NCBI GenBank assembly: GCA_016748015.1
Contig: JAAOMT010000703.1
Location: 519,967 to 583,966, forward strand
DNA: 64,000 nucleotides
Reading direction: 5' to 3'
From: Geosiphon pyriformis
Taxonomy: Eukaryota; Glomeromycota; Glomeromycetes; Archaeosporales; Geosiphonaceae
Shown here in pieces: positions 43,626-55,500 of the stretch (its first letter is position 1; each line of letters starts with the position of its first letter). A model generated the notes under the pieces. That model ran no database searches and had not been told where the DNA came from. It saw only the letters and a list, made by a program, of their open reading frames with translations. A program made the translations under genes and the position numbers.

Positions 43626-46360
43626 TGTTACTAATAGAATTTTAGTTGTAAATTAACATAAAATTACTTTTATAATTCTTATTATTAATTAGCATATATT
43701 AATATTATTTTAATTATTACTTATTACTTAATTAAATTATTGAATATTACTATTTAATTAATAATATAATTTGTACAATAAAAATTAAGATAATTAAATT
43801 ACACAATACCTCAAACTATATAATATTTAAGAATTTACCAAAATTTATAGAAATTTGCTAAAATAATAAATAATTTACTAAAATAGTTAATAGTTTAATA
43901 AAATAACTTGTAGTTTGTTAAAATATATTTTTAGTTTAATAAAATCATAGCAAAAAAAAAAGCTTAAGTTTATAGACTAGTATTACAACAAATTATATAA
44001 AAGAAGAGCTTTTTTTTTCAAAAAAATGTATCTTATCATAAATATTTTATTTTTCTTTAGATTTATCCTCATTAGTACAATTTAATAATAAAAAATATAT
44101 TTAAAAAACCAATTCTTGAAATAATTACACTTAATATTCTTTAAAACAGAACTAATATTTTGAAATTAATTAGCTACCAATTTTAGTAAATCATTAGTGA
44201 CTTCAAATCTGGACCAGAAAACGATTTTTTTAATGAAATTTTATTTTTTTTATTTTCTCTTCTTTTTTTATTATAATTATTAAGATAGTCTATAGATAAG
44301 ATTCTTGTAGAAAAATTGACTTTTACAGCAAAAGTAATTACACATTTTAGTGAACTTTCAAATAAGAAATTCTTAAGAAAGAATTGATGTTTACTACAAT
44401 ATAACTATATAAAGTAATTGACATAAAATTGGCTATTCTACTTATAAGCCCAGTAGTTCAAATTATAGAAAATAATTTGAAAATAAATTCAGTTATCAAA
44501 AATTTAATAGCTTCCAATAAATATAAATTAAACAGTGAATTAATATTAACAATAATTAAGAAAAAAGACCAAAATTTTTTGGTAATATTTGATGCTTTTT
44601 CATAAAAATAACACAGCAACAACAACTTCAAAGTGGTAACCACAACTGACACAACAACTTTAGAATATTATTAGTTAATTTACATTTATTGTAAGCAAAA
44701 ATTTAATATTTAAGATGAAATTGAAATTTTCAAGAAATCATTATACCAATATATTGAGAATTATATCAATAATTATTTTTTTAGAAACTATAACATTTTA
44801 GAAATCAGAAAAAATCTCTATAAAAACCTACTATACTATTTTTACTTAAAAACAAAAGACTTTAACAGTAAAGTACTTAATATCTATTTCTAAAAACTTA
44901 ACTTCAACATTATTCAATATTACAAAAAAAAATATTTAGTACAGTTCAAATACTTTCTTAACTTTAAATTAGAACCAAAAAATAACAACAGTAAAAAGCA
45001 AAAAAAAAAAACACTTTATATTAGCTATACAACTAACAACATATTAAGAACAACTGCCAAATATTTGCAAACATCTAAATAAGGAACCAGTATTAAATTA
45101 CTATTTTTTATTATACTATTTCTATTTTTACTTCCTCAATTACAAATACCCAATTCACTTCTTATTTAGTTTTTAAGACCAAAAAACTTTACTTTACCAA
45201 AAAACCCAATATAACAGCTAAAACAAATTATTATTAACACAAATCTTCTTGACTTTCTAATAAAACACCAGAATAATTACTCTGATAATAACAAAAACAC
45301 TTTTGAATTCACCAAAAAAAAACTGACAAAAACAAAAATACAAAAGACATAACAACCACTTATATTACAAAAATTACTGAATTTACTAGAAAAAATACTA
45401 ACACCAGTCCACAAAAATGATTCAACAAAGTCCAGAAAGCAGAAAATACAAATAAATAGAATGCTGTGAAAATATTCAAAGCTATTTTTTATTTTTTTCA
45501 AAAAACTGTAGATGAATGATTTGAAAACTTAAATAAACTCTTCAAAATCTGACAAGTATTCAAAGATGTTTTTCTAAAACAATTTACTAACAACAACATC
45601 CCTATTACTTTTTAAAACTGATTCCAAAACATTAAGTAAGAACATCTAAATCTGTTATGATTTATTTTACAAAGTTTAACAGACTTTTTTAATGAATTTG
45701 ACAATTAAAAACTAACAAGTATTATTTTAATGCACAAATTTTGAACCAATTTATAGCTAAATTAAAAAACTAATTAATTAAGAAAGTTTGTTTTTATGCT
45801 TTAGCAAAGCTAGTTACAGCTATTTAACATGTAAAAAACTACAAAATGACAATAAAAAAAGCTAATCACACCAAACTTGTAAACTTAGTTATTGAAAAAA
45901 CCAGTTCAGCCAATTAATATTTTGAATTTGATTAATTACCAATTTCAATAAATCATTAGTGACTTCAAATCTGGACCAGAAAACGATTTCTTTAACAAAA
46001 TTCTATTTCTTTTACATTTTTTTTCTTTTTTTTTCTTTTTTTATTATAATTATTAAAATAGTCTATAAACAAAATTTCTGTAAAAAAGTTAACTTTTACA
46101 GCAAAAGTAACTACACATTTTAATAAACTTTTAGACAAGCAATTTCTGGGAAAAAATTAACATTTACTACAACATAACTATACAAAATAACTGGCATAAA
46201 ATTGGCTATTTTGTTTATAAATCCAGCAGTTCAAATTATAAGAAATAATTTAAAGATAAATTCAGTTATTAAAAGTTCAATAGCTTCTAATAAACGTGAA
46301 TTAAACAGCAAATTAATATTAACAACAATTAAAAAAAGAGACCAAAAATCTCTAGTAATA
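43626..46360 (+). mobile_element. A', AT-eroded family-A element with large internal deletion
   Basis: A full LTR (43626-44587, 962 bp) is followed by a primer-site-like TTTGATGC and gag-related sequence, and then jumps near 45918 into the middle of a second LTR that ends at 46360. Protease to ORF3 and the 3' LTR start are deleted. The TATA box is kept (TATATAAAAGAAGAGC near 44000). The copy inserted into an older LTR (A''). Confidence 0.7.
44588..45918 (+). pseudogene. A' gag relic
   Basis: Nucleotide alignment with the gag region of element A (51655-52980) is clear by eye, for example ACACAGCAACAACAACTTCAAAGTGG near 44612 and the TGCCAAATATTTGCAAACATC segment near 45053. Coding is destroyed by stops in all frames. 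The relic ends at the equivalent of IGETSSA in A, where the deletion to the LTR begins. Confidence 0.65.
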
Positions 46361-47030
46361 TCATATAATATTTAAAAATTCACTGAAATTTGTAAAACTT
46401 TGTAAAAATAATGAATAATTTACTAAAATAGTTAATAGCTCAACAAAATAATTTGTAGTTTGTCAAAATATATCTTTAATTTATTAAAATTATAACAAAG
46501 AGAAAAAATTCAAGTTTACAGACTAATATTATAACAAATTATATAAAAAAAGAGCTTCTCTCTTTGAAAAAATGTATTTTTCTTTAGAATTATTTAATTA
46601 TAAATATCTTACTTTAGATTTATTCTCATTAATACAATTCAAAATAAAAATATACTTCAAAAAACAAAATTTTGAAATTATTATACTTAATATTCTTCAA
46701 AATCTAACTAATGTTTTGAAATTAATTAGCTATTAATTTTAGTAAATCATTAGTGACTTTAAACTTAGACCAGAAATAATTTTCTTAAACAAAATCTTTT
46801 TTTTTACATTTCTTTTATTTTCTTTTATTTTTCTTATTATAAGCATTAAGGTAGCTTACAGATGAGATTTCTGTAGAAAAATCAACTTTTACAGCAAAGT
46901 AACTACATATTTTTAGTAAGCTTTTAAATAAGCAATTTCTAAAAAGAGTTGAATTTTACAGCAAAATAACTATACATTTTAGTAGATATTAATAACATTC
47001 AAAAAAAGAGTTCAAAATTTTTTGATAATA

Positions 47031-47235
47031 ATATATTTTTTAAAAAAAATTTTAATTGAAATAAAAACTATTAATTAAAAATAAAAGTTATTAAAATATT
47101 TTATTTATTGTTTTAATAACAAAAAATTTTTTTTTTATTGAAATTTTATTAGTTATTATAAAAAAAATAACATTTAAAACTTTTTTATTTTTTTTCTAAT
47201 TATAATTATAAAATTAAAAAAAAAAATTAAAACTT
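47031..47235. other. AT-rich spacer
   Basis: Homopolymer-like A and T runs with no gene or repeat match. G+C rises sharply near 47236, where LINE L2 is taken to begin. Confidence 0.5.
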
Positions 47236-47368
47236 CTTTCTATCCTTTGTCCCAAATTCCTAAAAAAGAGTCAAAAGTTTTTTGAAAAAAGTTTTTACAA
47301 TTTAGTACAATAAATCAAAACCATTTTTGCTTAACTAAAAAACCGTTGTTGATTCTAGTGTGGCTGTG

Positions 47369-49156
47369 ATGAAGAAGTCTGTCAAAGACTTTAGTAAAAA
47401 TACTGTTAGCAAAGATGTTGCCTCTAGAAAAAAAAGAAAAGAGGATGTTCTAAAAGATGGTGTTGCTCATAGAATGGTTTTACCTGATCAATCAGTTGGT
47501 GGTTCTTGGAGGTCTAAAGCTGGTGATACCACCAAATTGGACAGTGTAAATATGAAGAGGGAGTTCTTAATTGAAGAAACTAGTGTGGATTATAGAGAGA
47601 AAGATATTTTTGAAGGAATAGACAGTAACCAAACATTGAAGAGTCCAAGATTGGTTACCAAGCAGGCTTTGGGCAAAATCAACTTTCTGGACAATAATGA
47701 TAATAATGACATTCTTCTGGATGAACCTATGGTGCTTCCCTCTCCTCTCAAAAAATTAGTCAATATGTCTGCTAAGAAGTCTTTTGCTTTGGATATTGAT
47801 CTGATCAATATTTCTGAAAAATCTGCTTAGGACAAGCTGGCTATAGTCAGAAAATTATTTTCAAAAATCAATGGTTTTGGGGAGGCCTCTACCCCCTCAA
47901 AATTTTTTGGAATCATCTGGGCAACATTCACTTCTAAATCTAGTTTAATAAAAGCTACCAAATTGGCTGCTGATGTAAAAATCCTGGTGAACACTGATCT
48001 CAAAAAATTGACTGGTCACTCAGATCGGGCTGTGGTGCTAAAGAAAATTCCGGTGGGAACATCAGCTAAGGCTGTGCGTGCTGTGCTATCTGAATTTGGT
48101 ATGATTAAGTCGATTAAGATGCAGTTGGTAAGGCTATAACAGAAACTGATTGTGGAATTTGAGGAACAGAATCAAGCAGATCTTTTGGTGGCTAGGTGGT
48201 CTATCCTAATTGGAAAAGATGCAGTGTGTGTTGCCAGATCAGATTTGGACAAATTGACATGGGATATAAGAGATCATTATAGAGTGCTGCTCTACACTCT
48301 TCCAGTGGGAACAAATGCTTACAATGTCTGGGACTTCATTGGTTCTGTGGGTGAAAAAACTTGTGTGATTGATTGCCATCTAATTATATACACCTGGGCC
48401 AAATGTGCCATTGTTTGTTTCAAGTTAGCTGAATCATTGGATGCCATCATGGGAATCACACCTGTGTTAAAAAGTGTTCATCTTTGTTGGTCTTATCTTG
48501 GTTCTGCTATGTGTACAAAGTGTGAAAAACTGGGTCATACATCTCTGGACTGTGTTTTAAGTGAGAAATCTTTTTCTAGTGGCTTACCATGTTGAATTTT
48601 GTCAGATGCAGATAAAAGCAGATTGGCGGCCATTTACGCCAAGCATTCAGCACCTGTTGCTCATCCTGTCTCCTTTGGTGGAGTCTCGTGGGCCAAGATT
48701 GTTGGTGGATCTTCTTTTTTTTCTCCACTTGTTCGAAATGGTTTGGTGAATGCTGGCTCCTCTTTGGAGATGAAGTCTACCCTTCCTGTTATGAGTGATT
48801 TGGAAATAAGATTTGCAGTTCTGGAAAGCAGTATTGCCAGCCTCATGGGACAAATTGGTAAATTGGCTAAGAGGTTAGACTTATTCATGCTGACAGTTTC
48901 CCAGCCTAGCCCTGGATGTTAGCTGTCAGTGATCTCCCTATCACAGGATCAAGTGGGTAATGTAGTGATGAGAAAGGGCTTGAGTGGGGCCACTAGTAGT
49001 AATACTGCTGCAATTTTGGTTTCTTCTACCTTTCCTAAGGTAAAAAGGTTGGAAAATATGTTGAAAGGACTTTCCACTTTAGTTCTAAGTCTAACAGCAA
49101 AGTTTGATGGTTTGATTCTGGCTAGTGGTGCACTTTTCAAACCCCTTTTTCAATAA
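47369..49156 (+). pseudogene. L2 LINE ORF1, CCHC protein
   Basis: One frame runs from an ATG at 47369 to TAA at 49154-49156, broken by stops near 47828, 48137, 48593 and 48920. It starts with a basic segment (VASRKKRKED). A region around 47990-48480 resembles an RNA-recognition fold (AVRAVLSEFGMIKSIKMQLV). A zinc knuckle, CTKCEKLGHTSLDC, lies near 48508-48551. A C-terminal stretch has leucine-rich heptads (near 48800-48890). The stops examined fit C-to-T or G-to-A. Expected role: binding the element RNA. ORF2 follows in another frame. Confidence 0.8.
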
Positions 49157-50661
49157 CAGATTTTGTTTGGAAGATTGCCATGTGTAATGTTTGTAGGATG
49201 AACAATCTTGCCAAGCAGGATAATGTTATTTGTTGGCACAAAGATATGGACAATTTGATTTCTATTTTTACTGAATCAAAATTAAAAAAAAAGGTTTGCC
49301 CCTGGATTGCCAATAGTTTTGATGGTGTGCGGGTGTTTACTTCTGATCTGAATTCTGGTTATCTGGGTGCTGGTGTGGCTGTTGTTATGAACAATTCTTT
49401 GGCAAAACATGTTTGCAAGGTTTCTAAAGTGCCTGGTTGGCTCATCTCCATCAGGCTGCTTTTCAGAAACAAGTTTTTAGTTTCGATTTTGGGGCTTTAT
49501 GCTGGTGCCTCTTCAGTGATCAAGTTTTCTTAAGCTGGTAATGTTAACTTTCTAATTGCCAAGGCTATGAATGATTCATCCTTCGTTATTCTTGGTAGTA
49601 ATTTTAACAAGAACAGGTCTCATAGGTGTGCTAGTTATAAAAAATGCTTTGATTTGGGTTTGGTGAATTCTCTAAATAGGAGTTCTGTTGCAAAGACACC
49701 TACTTGGAGTAATTCTCGTGGTGTATTAAAAACAATTGATTATTTGTTCATCTCTTCAAATCTGGTTAATATGATTGTGGATCATGGTGTGGCTGATATT
49801 GTGAACCATTTTAATACTGACCACAAGGCTGTTTCTGTTTCTATGGGTTTGGGTGGCTTGCTTGATGTTTGTTTGATTTTGTTGTGCAAACAAGCAAATA
49901 AGAATTGTTGGAAATTCAATGTCAAAAATGCAAATGATACTAAATAGTGTGAGTTTTGAGTGTCTACAGCAGCCAATGCTGTGATGTTTTCAAATAAGTT
50001 CTCTTTGGCCAGTAAATTTTTGGATTTGGATGCCATGTGGGACATTATTCGTAAGATTATGGTTCTCTTAGCAGATGGAACATTCAAAAAAAAGTGGTTT
50101 AAGGGTTTTGATGATGTTTTTACCAAGGTATCCTCCAGGTTTTATAAACTGGAATTACTGGTATCTAAATTGGTCAAGGCATCATGTTCGGTTTCTAGTG
50201 ATGATTTTGTTTTTTTGCTCAAGGTGTGGGACAGACTCAATTCCACTGGTGCATTGGCAGTAAAGTCTTTTTTACTTTTAGGTTCTAATTTTGATGTCAT
50301 TCACTCTGCACTGGCCAAAGCAAGAAAGTTGTATCACTTTTCTAAGTTGTTGGAATCCAAATGCACTAAAGAATCATCTATCAAGCAAGCCATTAATAAA
50401 AGAATAAAAAGTTTTGAGCTGGACAAAGGCCACATCATCAAGAGTGTGTTGGAGCATCCCTTCCGCAAAGTGGTCTTAGATCATCTTGTTGTGGGGAATG
50501 AGTTGATTTTGGAACCTGATTTGGTCAAGCCTAAGGTGGATGAGATTATGGAAGGGTGGACCAAGAAATGCAAGGTGGTATCTAACATTTCTGATGATTG
50601 GGTCTGCCAATATCAGCCTCTGGATTACGTGTTCAATGGTGCTTTTTCTGGAGTTATGTGT
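49157..50661 (+). pseudogene. L2 LINE ORF2, endonuclease and start of RT
   Basis: The APE-type endonuclease spans about 49190-49900: SIFTESKLK, SGYLGAGVAVVMN, LVSILGLYAG, ILGSNFNKN (the usual GDFN box, with Asp changed to Asn), TIDYLFIS and FNTDHKAVSVS. The linker and RT N-terminus continue open from 49960 (FKKKWFKGFDDVF, HPFRKVVLDHLVVGNEL, YVFNGAFSGVMC), where element A cuts in. Stops lie near 49531 and 49945. The same frame resumes at 60343 because element A plus its duplication, as assembled, is a multiple of three. Confidence 0.85.
50658..50661 (+). other. Left target-site duplication of element A
   Basis: GTGT occurs here and at 60339-60342. Joining the LINE across it gives ATGTGTCTTATTGG, which agrees with L1 at about 2767-2780 (ATGTGTCTAGTTAG). 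Confidence 0.85.
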
Positions 50662-50875
50662 TGTTACCAGACGAAATTAGAGATATTATTTAGCATGAAA
50701 TTATCTTATAATTCCTATCATTAATTAGCATATATTATCATTTCAAATGATCACTTATTACATTAGCAAAAAATGTCCGAAATTATCATTTAATAATCCA
50801 AATTGTACACAACACAAATGTAACCTAATTGCGATGATCAATCATGCAATACCCTGAACTATGTAACATTCAGAA

Positions 50876-50996
50876 GTTTGCCAAAATTTGTAGAAATTCA
50901 CCGAAATAATTGATAGTTCACCAAAATATCTAATAGTTTGCAGAAATAACTTGTAGTTTGCCGAAATGTATCTTTAGTTTAGTGAAATTGTAGAAA
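50876..50996 (+). repeat. Degenerate tandem array of about 20-bp units upstream of the TATA box
   Basis: Five to six units resembling TAGTTTGCCGAAATAACT follow one another, with GTTTGCC, GTTCACC and GTTTGCA variants. The same array is readable in A' (about 43840-43940) and A'' (about 46380-46490). Location in U3 suggests a set of transcription-factor sites; this is an inference. Confidence 0.65.
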
Positions 50997-51038
50997 ATAG
51001 CAAAGTTCAAGTTCATAGAATAGTGTTACGACAAGTTG

Positions 51039-51046
51039 TATAAAAG
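51039..51046 (+). promoter_or_regulatory. TATA box of element A LTR
   Basis: TATAAAAG, followed by AAGAGCTTCTCTCTT, is conserved in A' and A'' despite strong AT erosion around it. It is the likely core promoter. Confidence 0.65.
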
Positions 51047-51602
51047 AAGAGCTTCTCTCTTCGAGAAAATGTATCTTACTTTAGATTTATCTCTTAAAAC
51101 TGTTCCTATACACACAAAAAGAAATAAATATCAAATAATTTGAAAAACCAAATTCTTTAATTATTGTACTTGGAAAATCTTCAAAACCCAACTAACATTT
51201 CGAAATTGATTAGCTACCAATTTCAGTAAACTGTTAGTGACTCCAGGCCTGGATAGAAAACGTTTCCCTTAATAAAATCCTATTTCTTTCACACTTTTTT
51301 TATTTTTCTTTTCTTTTCTTATTACAATCATTAGGGTAGCCTACAGACGAGATTTCTGTAGAAGAGTTGACTTTCACAGCAAAGTAATTACACATTTTTA
51401 GTGAGCTTCCAGATGAGCAATTTCTGGGAAAGAGTTGACGTTTGCTACAATGTAACTACATAAAGCAACTGGCACAGAATTGGCCATTCTATTCATAAGC
51501 CCAGCAAGTTCAAATTATAGGAGATAATTTGAAGATAAATTCAGTTACTGGAGGTTCAACCACATCCAGAAAACGTGAATTCACAGCAAATAAGTATCAA
51601 CA

Positions 51603-53300
51603 ATGTTACAGAAAAGAGACCAAAAACCTTCGGTAACATTTGGTGCTCTCCCACAGAAACAACACAGCAACAACAAATTCAAAGTGGCGACCACACCAGA
51701 CACAACAACTCTAGAGTATTACCAATCAATTTACACCCACTGCAAGCAAAGATTCAACATTCCAGACAGAATTGAAGTTGTCAAGAAATCAGTATACCAA
51801 TACATTGAAAACCGTATCAACAATTATCTTTTTGAAAATTACAATATCTCAGAAGTTAGAAACAACCTTTACAATAATTTAGCACACTATTCACAGTTGA
51901 GAACTGAAGACCTTAATAGTGAAACACTTGCCACTTACTTTCACGAACTTAATTTTAACATTATCAAATACTGTGAAGAAACATACCCAGTGCAGTCTCA
52001 ATACACTATTGATTTTGAATCGGAAACAAAAACAAGCAACAAAGGAAAAAACAAATTAAAGCAATATTCAAGAACCACCCCAAATACTCTAACACTACTG
52101 AAAACAACTGCCAAACATTTACAAACACCTGAACAAGGAACCAGCTCAAAACTTCCACTTACTATCACATCTTTTCCAGCTTCACTTGCACAAGCACAAA
52201 CATCTAATTCACCTTTGAATCGATTTGCAAGACCAAAAGATTTTACATCACTCAGAAGTCCTACCAGACAACAAGAACCCCTTCAAACTAGTTCCAATCT
52301 CCTTGATTTTCTAGCTGAAAATCAAAGTGAACACTCTGAGACAGCAGCAAACAAAGAAAACAACTTTGAAATAATTGAAGAAGAATCAATAGACAGTGGA
52401 AACGAAGAAGACAAAATGACAACATACATCGCAAAAATCCCTGAATTCAATGGAGAAGATATTGAGACCAGTCCCCAAGAATGGCTCGACCAAGTTACTA
52501 AAGCTGGAGATGCAAATGGATGGAATGCTGCCAGAATGTTAAGAACAATTCCCTACTTTCTCAAAGGAACAGCAGGAGAATGGTTTGAAAACCTTGCCAT
52601 CCCATTCAATAATTGGAACACTTTCAAAGCAGCCTTCCTTGAACAGTTCACCGACAATAATACCTCCATCACTCTTCGAAATCATTTTTGAAATATCAAA
52701 CAAGAACCCTCCGAATCTGTTATGATTTATATTGGGAAATTTAACAAACTTCTCAGACAGATTCGCCAACTCGAGACAAACGATTATTATTCTGATGCTC
52801 AAATCTTGGATCAATTTATCGCTGGCCTAAAAGATAAACTAATTAAAAAGGTTCACCCACATGTGCCAGAAGATTTAAACTCTGCAATACAGCATGCGAA
52901 AAGATATGAAATGGCCATAGAAGAAGCCAATCATACAAAACTTGTAAATTTGGCAATTGGAGAAACCAGCTCAGCAGCTGAGGAAAAAATTGACCAACTC
53001 ACAAAGAAGGTCGAAAACTATTTTACCAACCAACAACAACAACCCCAAAGATATCAACCACCCCAAAGACGAAATCAAAATAACTTTGCACTACTTTCCA
53101 ATAACCAGCTCCAGAATTGCCATTACTGTAGAATCTCTGGCCACTGGAAAAGAGATTGCAGAAAGCTGCAATGAGACCAACAAAATAGGGGTAATCAACG
53201 TTACTCTCCACCACAGCAATTTTATTATCAACCATCACCACCAGCTTACTATCCACCAAGACCCCAATACCAAAATAACTATTATCAGCCTGCCCCACAA
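51603..53300 (+). pseudogene. gag: Element A gag
   Basis: The frame begins at an ATG inside the LTR (51603), preceded in frame by TAA at 51591-51593. The matching codon in the 3' LTR is ACG, so this start is not certain. The N-terminal domain (SVYQYIENRINNYLFENYNIS) and a polar spacer precede an acidic stretch. The capsid core begins MTTYIAKIPEFNGE near 52416, with NGWNAARMLRTIPYFLKGTAGEWF. TGA at 52689-52691 interrupts it. The second half (52722-53174) ends with a full CCHC knuckle, CHYCRISGHWKRDC (about 53119-53160), and a TGA at 53172-53174. A Gln/Tyr/Pro-rich tail leads into protease. Confidence 0.85.
51639..51658 (+). other. Element A primer-binding site
   Basis: TTTGGTGCTCTCCCACAG follows the LTR end. 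TGG pairs with a tRNA 3' CCA. The first bases agree with the family-B site, but the next part differs, so the primer tRNA may differ. The tRNA is not identified. The site lies inside the ORF1 reading frame. Confidence 0.6.
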
Positions 53301-53435
53301 CCAATCCAACAGCAATACCAACAATCACCCACACAACATTATCAAGTACCTGCTCAAAGACCAATTACACAAAATCAATTCACACCACAAAACCGATACC
53401 AAGTAAACAACAGTAAAATCAGTTCGAACAACCAA

Positions 53436-54068
53436 TTGTTTCCCCAAAATACCACTCAACTAAGACCCAACCACTACCACACTCAACCCAGTTATTTAAC
53501 AATGCCGGAAGAACAGGATTTTCACCATACTGCACTCTCAGAAGATAGAGCTGCAGCACAACAACAACAAAACCCTTCTCATAACCACATTACTATTCTA
53601 CCAGCCCAAATTGCTAAAAATGCCAATCTTTCTGATATCTTTCCTTTTGAATTTGAAGCAAATGAATCACTATTTTTGCTTAGCAATGCAGCGGCTAATG
53701 AGCAAAAGGCCATCACTGCAATGTACACAGAAGCTGAAGTAGAAGAAAAGTCCATTCGCTTGATCCTAGACAGTAGATCCACTGAAAGTATTATTACCTA
53801 CCAGTTAATGCAACAATTGAAAAGAAATGTCAACCGACCAGCTCAAACAGTAATCGTTACTGCTGATGGCATGAAAAAGACACCAGTAGAAGAAATTGAC
53901 AATTTTCTATTCACTCTTGATGGAATCACCATTCCAGTCAAAATTCTTATAATGGATGCACCCCAGTACCAAGCTCTCGTCGGAAATGATTGGCTTCAAA
54001 AAGCCAATGCTAATCTGAATTGGGAAACACAAAAGTTAACAATCTCCTACCAAAAACAACATGCCTAG
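53436..54068 (+). pseudogene. Element A aspartic protease
   Basis: An open 210-codon stretch in the ORF1 frame. The active site reads DSR (53769-53777) instead of DSG, a GGA-to-AGA type change expected to inactivate it. The context LILDSRSTESIIT, IVTADGMKKTPVEEIDNF and YQALVGNDWLQ identifies a retropepsin. It ends at TAG 54066-54068, explained by CAG to TAG. Confidence 0.85.
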
Positions 54069-54164
54069 GTACCTGTCATTTGTGGTACATTCAACAAACG
54101 CTCTGAAAAAGCCCCGGCTTTTGAATTTAAACCAGAAGAAGAAAAACCAATAATCAAAACATTC

Positions 54165-54990
54165 ATGGCTCTTGGATCAATGTCCAACTGGGCCGATGAA
54201 ACAGAACAAGAATATTTTACTCCACACACTAAACCCGAAACCTCTGGATGGAATATATCTTACTCAAAATCCGAACCAAAGAAACGACACTCCTATATTC
54301 CCCTTAAATGTAAGGACTGCCACAAAAAACTATCGTCAATAGGAGCCTGCATTTCACCTGAAAAAGAATATAAGAATCATACTTGTTATTACTGCAAGGC
54401 TTGTCACAGAGAGTGATGGGGCCATCTAATAAAAAGGAGCGGAAAATGGGACAACACTTCTTGTTTGACTTGTGGAGATATGCTACCAGAAGAATACAAT
54501 TGGATTGATGTAGCAATGAGAGGAGGCGTCTGCAATCAGACTTGCCAATATGTCTTATCAATTTCAGAAAAAGTAAAAAGAGGAACACCCTTTAATGCAG
54601 CATACAACAGTGCTTTCAACAAACTTTATCACTACTCTCATGATGCCAAGATGATTTTCGACTTAGCAATAGCATTAATTAATGGAGCTACCAAAGAAGA
54701 TGTTTGTCAAATGAAGGAAGCAGAATACATTGAATACACTATGGAATTAGCTGGATTCGATTATGAAGATGAAGTAGAAGTCTGCCACCAAATTGCAAGT
54801 CACATCTATCTGACCCAAGAAGCTCAAATTCAACGATTAGAGCAAATGAACATTAGGCTATGTGAAGAATGCATTATGCCTTGTGATGAACAATGGTGTC
54901 CTGAATACTATGCTCTTAGTATCCCCTTGCCCAGCGAAAATGATGAAAATGAAATTGAATTTGGAAAACCTGAAGAAATGGAAGAAATTG
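54165..54990 (+). pseudogene. Element A cysteine-rich zinc module
   Basis: In the ORF1 frame: CKDCHKKLSSIGAC, HTCYYCKACHRE, TGA at 54414-54416 (Trp-type codon), GKWDNTSCLTCGD, CNQTCQY (near 54530-54553), then about 100 residues of helical-looking sequence and a second cluster LCEECIMPCDEQWC (about 54856-54901). Cys spacing matches B4, although the sequences between are diverged, so the Cys pattern was under selection. Probable zinc-binding domain of unknown role (nucleic-acid binding or a dUTPase or RT accessory are possible). Confidence 0.7.
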
Positions 54991-54999
54991 AAACAACAC

Positions 55000-55500
55000 C
55001 CATCTACCTTATTGAAAATCAGCCTGCCTTACAACTTAAATACTTCAACAACAATGGACAAGGAATAAAACCTGAAAAAGCACACGAAATTGATGTTGGA
55101 TATGACCTAAGATATCCAGGCAAGGATACTCTTGTTCTCAAACCCAAATCTCTTACAAAAATCAACCTCAAAATTGCACTCATAATCCTGCCAGGAGCAA
55201 TGGTTCAAATTGCCTTCTGGTCCTTTCTGGCAAGCAAAGGAATCAATGTCAAAGGAAGAATAATCAATGCTGGATATACTGGAGACATAACAGTGATGCT
55301 TCAAAATGAAACTGACAAACCATTCAAGATCGAACATGCTGAAAAAATTGCCCAAGCTATTTACCTACCCTTAATCAACATTTCGGGTTTACAACTAGTT
55401 AACCAAAGAGAACAATTAGGAAAAAGCGATAGAGGAACCCAAGGTTTTGGTTCAACTGGACGATTTACAGTTCCAGTTAATATAGCTCTTAACATACAGA
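55000..55500 (+). pseudogene. Element A dUTPase domain
   Basis: The domain is uninterrupted within a frame that stays open to 55691. Motif 1 HEIDVGYDLRYPGKD (about 55083-55127), motif 2 WSFLASKGINV (about 55218-55250; the usual RS is WS), motif 3 GRIINAGYTGDITVML (about 55254-55301; the catalytic Asp reads Asn), motif 4 EKIAQAIYLP (about 55341) and motif 5 RGTQGFGSTGRF (about 55431-55466) occur in canonical order. The fold assignment is strong. The Asn in motif 3 should abolish activity in this copy, by a G-to-A change. Confidence 0.9.

Larger units (their letters stand above)
43430..47030 (+). mobile_element. A'', AT-eroded family-A solo LTR interrupted by A'
   Basis: Positions 43430-43625 match the first part of the element A LTR (TGTTAC...ACACAATA), and 46361-47030 match the remainder (TAATATTTAAAAATTCACTG...), ending GATAATA. 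Between them sits A'. The 4 bases on both outer sides are ATAT (43426-43429 and 47031-47034). They are low-complexity but agree with the 4-bp duplications of the other elements. The sequence is much richer in A+T than the LTR of A. Confidence 0.65.
50662..51638 (+). repeat. Element A 5' LTR (977 bp)
   Basis: It starts TGTTACCAGACG and ends CGGTAACA. It contains a degenerate array of about 20-bp units, a TATAAAAG box and the start of ORF1. It is complete, unlike the gapped 3' copy. Confidence 0.95.
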
